From: Aestuariibacter salexigens DSM 15300
GTDB lineage: Bacteria; Pseudomonadota; Gammaproteobacteria; Enterobacterales; Alteromonadaceae
Reading direction: 5' to 3'
Assembly: GCF_000429145.1 (NCBI RefSeq)
Contig: NZ_AUBH01000001.1
Location: forward strand, 744,001 to 808,000
Length of the DNA: 64,000 nt
Positions 9,342-17,609 of this stretch are shown here, in pieces (position 1 is the stretch's first letter; each line of letters opens with the position of its first letter). The notes beneath the pieces were generated by a model. That model was not told where the DNA came from, did not search any database, and was given only the letters and a program-made list of their open reading frames with translations. A program made the position numbers and the translations under genes.

Positions 9342-9367
9342 AAAAAAGCGACCTCAGGTCGCTTTTT
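9342..9367. terminator. Bidirectional intrinsic terminator
   Basis: A perfect GCGACC-TCA-GGTCGC stem is flanked by AAAAAA on the left and TTTTT on the right. It can therefore end transcription of the small basic protein gene (plus strand) and of psrA (minus strand). It abuts the psrA stop codon. Confidence 0.9.
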
Positions 9368-9979
9368 CTATGCCTGTGATATGCCGCTAGCAACAAATGG
9401 TGCGAGGTGCGCTATCACCCCCTCAATATCCACTTGTTGATTAAAATCTGCCTGTGCGATATCGGTCAACGCCTGGCTGGAAGCCATGCTGAATACAAAG
9501 GTACCCAGCGCAAAATGCAGGCGCCAGAACATTTCTTCGGCTGGTACGTCAGGTAACGCCTCATGCAGGCTGGCGACAAGCCTGGAGATGGTGTCCCCAT
9601 ACTGTCCCATAATAAATCTACGAAGGTGCCCTTGCGACTCTGTGTATCCCCGTCCCAGCAGTTGCACAAACATCGCTGTGCCATTGGGACGCACGTCATT
9701 AAGCCGCGCTACCGGCTCAAGTACACAATTAAGAATCGAGGTAACGGAGCGCTTTTCAAGTCTCTCAAGCTGCTGCTCAACATGCGGGATAAGCACATCC
9801 AGATAGCGCTGCAGCACAGCCTGAATAAGGTTCTTTTTATTGCCAAAATGATAGTTAACAGACGCCAAGTTTACATTGGCGTCAGAGGTGATCATGCGCA
9901 GTGATGTATCGGCAAAACCATGTTGAGAGAACAGCAATTCGGCAGCGTTGAGGATCGCTTCCTTAGTTTTAATTGACAT
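9368..9979 (-). CDS. psrA: TetR-family regulator PsrA
   Basis: A 203-residue TetR-family repressor that follows Pseudomonas PsrA along its whole length: helix-turn-helix around residues 24-46 (TSLRMITSDANVNLASVNYHFGNKK region), then the QGHLRRF.MGQYGD and EMFWRLHFALGTFVFSM segments of the ligand domain. PsrA senses long-chain fatty acids and represses beta-oxidation genes, and in some species activates rpoS. The start at 9979 is preferred to an in-frame ATG at 10039, because homologues start just before the IL.AAE.LF helix and because a perfect operator palindrome at 9996-10011 would otherwise fall inside the gene. Autorepression is likely. No fatty-acid degradation genes lie beside it here. 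Confidence 0.88.
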   Translation of the reverse strand: MSIKTKEAILNAAELLFSQHGFADTSLRMITSDANVNLASVNYHFGNKKNLIQAVLQRYLDVLIPHVEQQLERLEKRSVTSILNCVLEPVARLNDVRPNGTAMFVQLLGRGYTESQGHLRRFIMGQYGDTISRLVASLHEALPDVPAEEMFWRLHFALGTFVFSMASSQALTDIAQADFNQQVDIEGVIAHLAPFVASGISQA

Positions 9980-9995
9980 CGATTTTATTATTGTT

Positions 9996-10011
9996 TTAAA
10001 CGAGCGTTTAA
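9996..10011. promoter_or_regulatory. PsrA-type operator upstream of psrA
   Basis: TTAAACG-AG-CGTTTAA is a perfect 7-bp inverted repeat with a 2-bp spacer, 17 bp upstream of the preferred psrA start. It fits the published PsrA box form (AAAC, 2-4 nt, GTTT). Autoregulation by PsrA is inferred. Confidence 0.75.
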
Positions 10012-10068
10012 CTTTATAGCGAATTGGCGCGACGGGCAAGCCGCCGCCTCATTAATGAACCAGCATTG

Positions 10069-11076
10069 TTATTGAAATGGCTGTGTAGATTTTTGCCAGA
10101 TTTTACCCAGTAACGCTTCCGCTCCCTGCGCAGCAGCCAACCCAAGCTTCTCGGCAACATTGCGCTTCTGACTATATTTCACACTGAAAATTTTATGCGA
10201 GTCGACTGCTTTCATCAGCACATCGTCTGATGTACCAATTTCATCGACCAGCCCTAATTCATGGGCCTTGGCACCGTACCAGTATTCTCCCGTTGCAACG
10301 TTATCGATATCCAGTTCAGCACGGTTATCCTGAACAAAGGTTTTGAACATCTGATGCACATCTTCAAGCTCTTCACGGAATTTCTGACGGCCTGCCTCAT
10401 TGTTTTCACCGAATAGGGTAAGGGTTCGCTTAAACTGCCCTGCCGTATGCTGTTCAAACTCAATGTCGTGCTTCTTCAGTACCTTGTTGAAGTTGGGTAA
10501 CTGGGCGATCACACCAATAGAGCCAATAATGGCAAACCTTGCTGCAATCACCTTATCCGCAACACAAGCCATCATATAGCCACCACTGGCGGCAACTTTG
10601 TCAACGCAGACGGTTAGTTTGATGTTGGCATCTTTGATTCGTTGCAGCTGGGACGCAGCCAGACCATAGCCATGTACAACACCGCCGCCGCTCTCAAGAC
10701 GCACAAGCACTTCATCTTTGTCCGATGCGACATGCAAAATGGCTGAAATTTCCTCTCGCAGGCACTCAACCTCATGCGCATCCATCGACCCTTTAAAATC
10801 AATAACAAACAGGTTTGTGGACTGTTCATCCTTGTTTTTATCCTGTTTCTTCTTTTCTTTGGTCAGCTTCTTAAAAGCGTCTTTACTGAGCACCAGCTGC
10901 TTGGCATGCATGGTGAGCTGCTCTATCTGCTCGCTCAGTGAGGTGATGTCTAACTGGCCCTTACCTTTGTTCTGCCGGCTGGCTGCACCGACCGCAGCAG
11001 CAATGACGATAAGGATGGCGGCAACAAAGGTTGCAACTTTGGCCAGAAACAGTCCGTATTCGTACAAGAATTCCAA
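10069..11076 (-). CDS. sohB: Inner-membrane S49 protease SohB
   Basis: A 335-residue S49-family serine protease related to E. coli SohB, thought to cleave proteins or signal peptides at the periplasmic face of the inner membrane. There is one N-terminal membrane segment (about residues 8-32), a charged Lys-rich linker, then the protease domain. The catalytic dyad is Ser164 in KVAASGGYMM and Lys216 in HTAGQFKRTL. A TTG start at 11076 is chosen because it is preceded by AAGGAG at ideal spacing and gives LEFLYEYGLFLAK aligned with the E. coli N-terminus (MELLSEYGLFLAK). A GTG at 11097 lies upstream of that ribosome-binding site. A 3'-terminal amphipathic tail follows the protease domain. Confidence 0.92.
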   Translation of the reverse strand: MEFLYEYGLFLAKVATFVAAILIVIAAAVGAASRQNKGKGQLDITSLSEQIEQLTMHAKQLVLSKDAFKKLTKEKKKQDKNKDEQSTNLFVIDFKGSMDAHEVECLREEISAILHVASDKDEVLVRLESGGGVVHGYGLAASQLQRIKDANIKLTVCVDKVAASGGYMMACVADKVIAARFAIIGSIGVIAQLPNFNKVLKKHDIEFEQHTAGQFKRTLTLFGENNEAGRQKFREELEDVHQMFKTFVQDNRAELDIDNVATGEYWYGAKAHELGLVDEIGTSDDVLMKAVDSHKIFSVKYSQKRNVAEKLGLAAAQGAEALLGKIWQKSTQPFQ

Positions 11077-11116
11077 GCACTTCTCCTTTAACAACACAAT
11101 AAACGTAAATGATAAG

Positions 11117-11141
11117 AAAAGGCCCTTAACGGGCCTTTTTT
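11117..11141 (-). terminator. Intrinsic terminator downstream of the acylase gene
   Basis: The AAGGCCC-TTAAC-GGGCCTT stem has A-rich sequence on one side and T-rich on the other. It lies between the acylase stop (11168) and the sohB start, and separates the two minus-strand genes. Confidence 0.88.
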
Positions 11142-11167
11142 ATGTGGTGGTGAAGTATACCCTGTCT

Positions 11168-13708
11168 TTATTGATTCGACGAGAGGTCGATTTGCATCAC
11201 CAGGTTGTCCGCAATATCGCTTTCAGTGAAACGCAGATTGCGCAGCTGTGGCTGACTGGAGTACAGCAGCGTCTGGTCATCGAAGTCATCCTCGCCGAAG
11301 CGGCTAGACTGGGAATAACTCAGCAATCCTCTGGCCTGTGGTCCTGCATCGGTAAAGCCAACCACCATCATCCAGCTGCTGCCATAGTTGATATGATAGC
11401 CCTGCCCTTCAGCACTCAGGCGTGTAGTGTTGTTAAGCGGTGCATAAACATGTCGCGGCAGCAGTGTACCGTTATTGCCCGTCGCGGTATCAAACACATT
11501 AAAACCGCCTTCAACATTGTGGGCACCACCCCATGGCAATTTCACGCCTGTTGCGGCACCATTCGGCAAGCTTCGTTCGACAAACTGCACTTCACCGAGC
11601 GTCGCATCCAGCGCAACCCCGGCAGCCTGCACATTCAACATCGCGGTAGCGAGCTGTGCCAGCGTGGTGTCATTGTTTGCCAGTCCCCTTGGTGTGGTAA
11701 CGGGCTCATTGACGTCAAAGGGTACTGTCCACTGAGGAGACAATCTGAACTGGAAAGCAAATTCGCGGAACAGGTGGGCCGCAACGCTATCCTTATTCAT
11801 GGTGCCATCCCACAGCGATAGCGCTGCACACGCAGGTGAGATATCGACAGGTGTGTCATTCACCATGACCGGATCGGTACCTCTTGCAGAACAGATACTC
11901 AGCAGCTCATCCAATACCGACTCAGACAAATAGCTGCGGTTGCTAAGCAATGCCTGTTCAACCTCAGCAGGTGAGAACTTGCCATCTGAGCCTGCACTGT
12001 CCTGAAGGAGCGTATGTGCCATTCTGGAACGCAGAGACTGTTGATTGCCTACCTGACCATATAGGGGATTCACACCCGTAATAGGCGAATCCAAATTGGT
12101 CAGCCAGAAACTGTCGTTAGAGTTTTGCACATAGTCATTACCTTCATATTTGGGGGCATTTTCATACGGCACAGGTCCAGTGAAATCAAACTGCGAAATA
12201 AACCCAGGTAAAACCGTAAAACCGGCTAACTGCTTGGTTTGAATCAATACCGGATTCGTCGTCAGCGCATTGATTGCGACAGGCGTCAGATCGGGCACTG
12301 TCGAGTCGTCGATGTAGAACACCTGGCCGTCGGCTGAAGCTGCCATGGTGTTATTGAAGATCACACCATCATAGCGTTTAAACACTTCTTTAAATTCATC
12401 CATGCTGCTGGCCAGGTTCATGCCAAGCCAATGATCCATGATGTCAAAATTCGGCGCATTGGCATCTTTAATCGCAAAGGCATTACCGCCCGGACCCCAA
12501 TCAAAACTGCCGGGCACTTCGATCATAGGACCGTAGTTGGTATGCCAAGTGGTCTTGGACAGCTTGATTGTCTGACCAGGCCCAACCGCCACATCGATTT
12601 CATGTTCAATTGGGTAAATGGTTCTTGGGTCACCATCGACGTTATGCGTCAGCTGTCGTGGATCACCCCCATCAAGCGCTAACTGGTAAACCACAAAGTG
12701 TTCCGCGGTTGAAAATGTGTGTGTCCAGGCCACATTTTCATTGAATCCAATGTTTACTGCGCCGGGTAACCCGGTAAGCGATCCGCCCATTACATTCAGA
12801 TGGCCCGGGATTGTGGTATGGAATTGCCAGAAACGCAGGTTACCGGTGTGTGGGAAGTGTGGATTACCCAGCACAATACCCCGCCCGTTTTCAGTCATAT
12901 CGCTGCCCAGACCCCAGCCGTTTGAACCAAGATCGTTTTCATTCATCTCTGGTAAATCAACTTTCGGTTTCACTGAGAATGGCAGTTCGACATTGGCCTG
13001 CGCAGGTTGCGGCGCAAAGTTCACGCCATCAGGCGCGGCCAGAAAAATAGGCCCAAGAAAATTCGCGGCCCCAGGCAATAACGCAACGCCCAAAGCGTAG
13101 GTGAGAAGGTCAACACTATCAATAGGCTGTACCCAAGGCATATTGGCACAGGCTGGATCGATATTCGCCACACCGGTATCACTCAGGTAGCGGTTGTAAC
13201 CCTGGGTATAACCTTGCAACATCGCACGGGTGTTGGCCGACAACGTTGGTAAACCCTGTTCAGCCTGCTCTCTGATCTGCAAAGCCAAAAAGCCAAAATC
13301 ATTAATCAGGTGAGATGAGTCACCGCTACCGGGCACCGCATCTGGACCAAAATATGCTGAACGCTTACTGTTATAGCGCACGATTTGGTCGGCTAGAATA
13401 CAGATATTATCACTGGCAAAGGCGTAGCCAACGCCATAGGCCATGCTTTCCAGGTTGTCTGCTTTGATATGCGGTACGCCATAATCGGTGTAACGGATAC
13501 TCGCTTCCAATACTCCATCAGGGTCAAAAGCGGTAACCGGTGGCGCGGGTGTCGGCGTTGGTGTAGGTGCAGGCGTCAGCGACGGTGGCTCTACCTGCGT
13601 CAGTTTTTCATTGTCATCACCACCACAGGCAATCAGTACCGCCGCAGACAGTGCGGTGATGGTAAGCTTAATTGCCTGTTTATAATGGTATTTTCCTCGT
13701 CGTGTCAT
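11168..13708 (-). CDS. Secreted lipoprotein, penicillin/AHL acylase family (Ntn hydrolase)
   Basis: An 846-residue protein of the penicillin G acylase / acyl-homoserine-lactone acylase (PvdQ-like) family. These are made as a precursor, cut to alpha and beta chains, and hydrolyse amide bonds of N-acyl compounds. A lipoprotein signal ends at Cys28 (LIAC-GGDD), followed by a Pro/Thr linker (TPAPTPTPTPAPP). The N-terminal nucleophile of the beta chain would be Ser262 in DLGSNGWGLG. The downstream HTGNLRFWQFHTTIPGHLN and ENVAWTHT segments are typical. The start at 13708 has an AGGGA motif upstream; an earlier ATG at 13750 does not. The substrate (beta-lactam, acyl-HSL or other N-acyl amide) cannot be decided from sequence. 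The gene follows a VolA-like lipase on the same strand but has a terminator between them. Confidence 0.88.
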   Translation of the reverse strand: MTRRGKYHYKQAIKLTITALSAAVLIACGGDDNEKLTQVEPPSLTPAPTPTPTPAPPVTAFDPDGVLEASIRYTDYGVPHIKADNLESMAYGVGYAFASDNICILADQIVRYNSKRSAYFGPDAVPGSGDSSHLINDFGFLALQIREQAEQGLPTLSANTRAMLQGYTQGYNRYLSDTGVANIDPACANMPWVQPIDSVDLLTYALGVALLPGAANFLGPIFLAAPDGVNFAPQPAQANVELPFSVKPKVDLPEMNENDLGSNGWGLGSDMTENGRGIVLGNPHFPHTGNLRFWQFHTTIPGHLNVMGGSLTGLPGAVNIGFNENVAWTHTFSTAEHFVVYQLALDGGDPRQLTHNVDGDPRTIYPIEHEIDVAVGPGQTIKLSKTTWHTNYGPMIEVPGSFDWGPGGNAFAIKDANAPNFDIMDHWLGMNLASSMDEFKEVFKRYDGVIFNNTMAASADGQVFYIDDSTVPDLTPVAINALTTNPVLIQTKQLAGFTVLPGFISQFDFTGPVPYENAPKYEGNDYVQNSNDSFWLTNLDSPITGVNPLYGQVGNQQSLRSRMAHTLLQDSAGSDGKFSPAEVEQALLSNRSYLSESVLDELLSICSARGTDPVMVNDTPVDISPACAALSLWDGTMNKDSVAAHLFREFAFQFRLSPQWTVPFDVNEPVTTPRGLANNDTTLAQLATAMLNVQAAGVALDATLGEVQFVERSLPNGAATGVKLPWGGAHNVEGGFNVFDTATGNNGTLLPRHVYAPLNNTTRLSAEGQGYHINYGSSWMMVVGFTDAGPQARGLLSYSQSSRFGEDDFDDQTLLYSSQPQLRNLRFTESDIADNLVMQIDLSSNQ

Positions 13709-13793
13709 GATATTTTTCCCTTTTGGTGTTGGCATCACTATCACTAACATAGAGGACAGTTATTAACAACTTGTTTACATGAATAATAGACAT

Positions 13794-13818
13794 AAAAAAA
13801 GCCGGCGCTGAGGCCGGC
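13794..13818 (-). terminator. Intrinsic terminator after the VolA-like lipase gene
   Basis: On the minus strand a GCCGGC stem with a 6-nt loop is followed by seven T residues. It lies 22 bp beyond the lipase stop codon. Confidence 0.9.
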
Positions 13819-13839
13819 TTTAGTAGATAAACTTTATAT

Positions 13840-16452
13840 TTAGTTGCTTGAGACGACGTCCGGATTAGAAATCTGGATATAGCGTCCGCCCGTTGCAATG
13901 TAGGTTGCAATTTGGCGCTGCATTTCCGTCGTGACCGCAGCACTGGATGCAGGACTCAGACTAGAGCCGTGTGCACCAGCATTAAAGCGTACCTGGCCAG
14001 ATACGGTATCCGCGCCAGGTCCTGTACCAGGCGTTGATGACACAACCTGCTCAAGACCAATATTTCTTGCCAGTGCGTGCTGTCCCGCGTTGGGTAACTG
14101 CGTCGCCACTGGAATAACTTGGTCTGGCAAGTTCGCACCGCCGTCTCCGACCACTGTCTGCATCAGCACTGGCGTAGTCGCGCCTAATGTCGCTGCATAG
14201 CTGGTTGGATCAGCTGCATCAAGTACCGTTTGCGCCGCAAACGCGAATTGGCTGAATACCGCATTTGCAGATGCCAACTGGTCCCCGCTCAGGTTGTTAA
14301 GGAACAAGGTTACTGCTTGTGTAAGCTGTGCCTCAGATACATTCACTGAGCCGAACTGTGAAATCAGGAAGTTTTGGAATTCAGGTGACGCTTGAGTTAA
14401 CAGCGAGCCTTTGATCAACGGACCAAATGCTGGCGACTCAAGCAGGAACTGCGCCTGGCCACCACCGGGTGATTCCAGCGCTGATGCACGTAGTGCAAAC
14501 ATTCCACTTAATGGCGCCAGCTGACCACTGAATGGCGTATTGGCTACAGCTGATGTATTACCACCGGTGATCGCACCCAGTGATACGCCCTGCAGCGATA
14601 CATTTGTACCATCCAGTTTAGCCATCTGACCGCTAGACGCATCAACAAACGCATTCAGTCCCAGACGCAGACCAAGCAGGTCAGACACGCTCTGTCGTAA
14701 GTTATCACGTGCAGTTGGTAGGCTAGCCAGATTCATGTAGTGCAATGCGCTGACGGTTGTCGCGTTTAAGTCATCGGTACCATCACCATCCAGGTCAAAG
14801 CCGCGAGAGCCATGCAATGGGTGGTCAATGGCGACAGTTGCAAAGCCAGCTAGAGACAGCGCACCAGTCAGTGCCAACATGTCTTCTTTCTGGCGGGTAA
14901 TACCGTGCGCCAGAATAACGACAGGCCAACCTGCTTCAGGCATTTCAATCGGGAAGCCCAGTCCGGCGGCAACCGCTGGGTTAGGAACAGTCACCTGCAC
15001 GTCCAGCGTCATATCGCCGTTGTTTCCACCTTTAGGCTGAGGGATAGGACTGAACTTAGTGAGATTTCGCTTGTAATCGAGCTTTTCACCGTTGATGCGC
15101 AGGTCTGCAAGACCAACTTGCTGACAAAGTTGCGCATTCGGGCCAGGCGTTGCCGCAGCAAGTGCCTCTTGCGGCGCACCGGCCAGCACAATACCGCTGT
15201 CACAGGCTGCTTCCCAGAATTCATTGACTGGCGCAAGTGGGTTATCAGCACGCGGAATGGCCAGGAAGTATGGCAATGAAATACTTGCTTCCAGGCGAGT
15301 GGCGGCACAGAAAGGCCCTGCCTGCTGTAAGATCCCAGTCGCGACCGCTGATGCAAAGTCATTTACAGGCCCCCACAGCGCACCAAGTTGGCCGGTAACT
15401 GTACCGAGTAGTCCGTCACAGGTCTGCAGCGCGCCAAAATCAGTCGCTTCAATCAATGGAATCAGCGGCTGCGCCTCAGGTGGTAGTTGCGATATACCTA
15501 ACTGCACTGCACCAGCAACCGCCTCAGAGGTCACCAACCCTAAGGTTTCCATGGCGTTCTGTGGACCTTGCGCGTCAGTGGCAACGATAACTGGCAGCGA
15601 CTCTCCGGCTGCAGGGTCGCCCGCTGCAAAGCGCGCAGCGAATTCAGCTACCATTAATTGCTTAACAGTTTGCAGCACATTTTGCGTGCTTTGCGTGGTA
15701 AACGCCGCAACGTAGGTTATTTCTTCTCTGTTCAGACCCGCGGGTTCAAGCGATGTTATATACGAATTAACCAGGTTTTGTAACTGTAATTGAGAAGGGG
15801 AAGATAACGGATTAACTGCCGGATCCTGGCGAACTGATTCCCAGGTCTCTGAGCCTCGCACGGCTTTATTATCTGTATCACGAAGTGCCGTGGTCATCAC
15901 CAGCATATGCCCCTTCGCCGCTTTGAGCGGACGTAACGGCACAACGTTTATCGTGCTGGTACCACTTAACGACAGTACGTAGTCAACACCATACTGTAAT
16001 TGGTCACCGACCTTACAGCCTGCACTTGGTGTTGTGATTTGCGCACAGTCAGGATCGCTTTGGTCAAGACCCAACGTTGCTTCGTAGAGTAATACACCTG
16101 AAGACAGCGTTGACGCATCAATCGCACTGCCCGCTGGCACATTAACTTCGATGACAAATGGATGCTGTACTGACCAGCCGTCCAGTACGTTAAGTGCGTT
16201 CTGTGGATCGCCGAAATTAGTCGGATCGGCGACCGGAATATTCAGCGTATAGTCGAAGAATCCGTCATCACCGGGAAGCATAAGAAGGTCGTTAGGGACA
16301 TTCAGGTTGCCGTTTGCCGGATCAAAGACTATACGGGAAAAAGGGGTTTGAACCGGTGTTTCGGAGCGCACGTCAGCGATGTTTTCTCCACCGCCACAGC
16401 CTGTCAGCCCCAGCGCCACCATCACACTAGCGCTTAGTAACAGTTTTCTCAT
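13840..16452 (-). CDS. VolA/Pla-1/cef family surface lipase (lipoprotein)
   Basis: An 870-residue secreted lipoprotein of the Pla-1/cef lipase family, which includes the Vibrio surface lysophospholipase VolA. These release fatty acids from lysophosphatidylcholine or other esters at the cell surface. Lipobox LTGC places the lipidated cysteine at 19. The N-terminal half has Ig-like, Cys-containing features. The alpha/beta hydrolase part has the oxyanion region LAHGITRQKEDM (His516-Gly517), DHPLHG at 543-548, and the nucleophile Ser624 in GVSLG. A good GAGGGAG ribosome-binding site precedes the ATG. The neighbouring acylase is also a secreted lipoprotein, and nearby PsrA senses fatty acids. A functional link is only inferred. 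Confidence 0.9.
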   Translation of the reverse strand: MRKLLLSASVMVALGLTGCGGGENIADVRSETPVQTPFSRIVFDPANGNLNVPNDLLMLPGDDGFFDYTLNIPVADPTNFGDPQNALNVLDGWSVQHPFVIEVNVPAGSAIDASTLSSGVLLYEATLGLDQSDPDCAQITTPSAGCKVGDQLQYGVDYVLSLSGTSTINVVPLRPLKAAKGHMLVMTTALRDTDNKAVRGSETWESVRQDPAVNPLSSPSQLQLQNLVNSYITSLEPAGLNREEITYVAAFTTQSTQNVLQTVKQLMVAEFAARFAAGDPAAGESLPVIVATDAQGPQNAMETLGLVTSEAVAGAVQLGISQLPPEAQPLIPLIEATDFGALQTCDGLLGTVTGQLGALWGPVNDFASAVATGILQQAGPFCAATRLEASISLPYFLAIPRADNPLAPVNEFWEAACDSGIVLAGAPQEALAAATPGPNAQLCQQVGLADLRINGEKLDYKRNLTKFSPIPQPKGGNNGDMTLDVQVTVPNPAVAAGLGFPIEMPEAGWPVVILAHGITRQKEDMLALTGALSLAGFATVAIDHPLHGSRGFDLDGDGTDDLNATTVSALHYMNLASLPTARDNLRQSVSDLLGLRLGLNAFVDASSGQMAKLDGTNVSLQGVSLGAITGGNTSAVANTPFSGQLAPLSGMFALRASALESPGGGQAQFLLESPAFGPLIKGSLLTQASPEFQNFLISQFGSVNVSEAQLTQAVTLFLNNLSGDQLASANAVFSQFAFAAQTVLDAADPTSYAATLGATTPVLMQTVVGDGGANLPDQVIPVATQLPNAGQHALARNIGLEQVVSSTPGTGPGADTVSGQVRFNAGAHGSSLSPASSAAVTTEMQRQIATYIATGGRYIQISNPDVVSSN

Positions 16453-16825
16453 GGTTTCTCCCTCAAAGCTGTTGTTGTTATTCTCTTGTTAATCCTGACC
16501 GGGCGAGTGAGTGTTTGATAATTAACCCGTAATTCAGACATTTAATAAACAAGTATGACCAGTTGTATGACGTCCAATCTTATTGGCTTTGTCATCACAA
16601 TGCAAAGGTTTGTTAACTATTTGTAATTGTAGCTGTACAAGGCGTCAAAACGCCAATCCAGTTGCTCGATTGTATCATTGCCTGATCATCAGGAATGGTT
16701 TTTTCTGTCGGTTTTCAGGTTTACATCATACAACGCTTCAGTGATACTCTCGCGCTCGTCGGCACGCCCAGAGTGACGGGCTGCAGTGGTTCACTTTTGT
16801 TTAACTATCTGGCAGGTTTTTATTC
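16453..16825. other. Intergenic region between the lipase gene and yciK
   Basis: 373 bp carrying the divergent promoters of the lipase gene (minus) and yciK (plus). Two short inverted repeats are visible: GGCGT-CAAA-ACGCC at 16641-16654 and CCTGAT-C-ATCAGG at 16681-16693. The second could be an operator. No open frame with coding character and no RNA gene was recognised. Confidence 0.6.
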
Positions 16826-17572
16826 ATGCATGATTATTCCCCTACTCCCGACTATCTGAAAAATCGCGTTATTCTGGTGACCGGCGCGGGAGATGGTATC
16901 GGACGACAGGCTGCGCTTGAGTACGCTGCATATGGCGCAACGGTTATTCTGTTGGGACGCACAGTGAAGAAACTGGAAGCAGTATATGACGAAATCGTCG
17001 CTGCCAACGGGCCAGAGCCGGCCATCGTGCCAATGGATTTAAAAGGCGCAACGGTTAAACATTACCAGGATATGGCGGTCACCATCGAACAGCAGTTTGG
17101 TGCACTGCATGGTATACTGCATAACGCCAGTTTACTTGGACACCTCTCTCCGTTTAAGGAAATTCAGGAAAACGAATATAACGATATTATGCGCGTCAAT
17201 GTGCACGCCGACTTTTTTATGACACAGGCATTACTTCCGGTGTTGTTAAAGGCAGACAACGCTTCGGTGATTTTCACATCGTCAGGGGTCGGCAGTAAAG
17301 GAAGGGCGTTCTGGGGAAGCTATGCCATCTCCAAGTTTGCCACCGAAGGGATGATGCAGGTTATCGCAGACGAGTACGACAACAGCACATTGCGATTTAA
17401 CTGTATCAATCCGGGGAAAACCCGCACGGCGATGCGCGCCAGTGCGTATCCCGCTGAGGATCCATTAACGCTGCGCACACCCGAGGAGATTATGGGCGTT
17501 TACCACTATTTGATGAGTGATGACAGTGTGAACGTGACCGGCCAGACCCTGAAGGCCCAGCCAGACAAATAG
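16826..17572 (+). CDS. yciK: YciK-family short-chain dehydrogenase
   Basis: A 248-residue classical SDR close to E. coli YciK, an oxidoreductase of unknown substrate. The cofactor motif TGAGDGIG is at 19-26, LHNAS at 98-102, the catalytic Tyr166 and Lys170 are in SYAISK, and a Ser pair is near 152. The subgroup features TEGMMQV.ADEY and NPGKTRTAMRASAYP.EDP match YciK rather than FabG-type enzymes. It converges with glnS, and its terminator stem overlaps the glnS stop codon region. Confidence 0.92.
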   Translation: MHDYSPTPDYLKNRVILVTGAGDGIGRQAALEYAAYGATVILLGRTVKKLEAVYDEIVAANGPEPAIVPMDLKGATVKHYQDMAVTIEQQFGALHGILHNASLLGHLSPFKEIQENEYNDIMRVNVHADFFMTQALLPVLLKADNASVIFTSSGVGSKGRAFWGSYAISKFATEGMMQVIADEYDNSTLRFNCINPGKTRTAMRASAYPAEDPLTLRTPEEIMGVYHYLMSDDSVNVTGQTLKAQPDK

Positions 17573-17583
17573 CGACAACGATT

Positions 17584-17609
17584 TCGCCGACCATTAGTCG
17601 GCGATTTTT
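17584..17609 (+). terminator. Intrinsic terminator of yciK, overlapping the 3' end of glnS
   Basis: A perfect 8-bp stem (TCGCCGAC / GTCGGCGA) with a 5-nt loop is followed by TTTTT on the plus strand. The right arm and T-tract lie inside the last codons of the convergent glnS gene, so the sequence serves both roles. Confidence 0.88.

Noticed and set aside
10718-11821. Long plus-strand frame (367 codons) opposite sohB and the acylase gene
   Set aside because: It runs antisense across two well-supported genes and their terminator, has no recognisable domain, and its composition is what the opposite strand would give.
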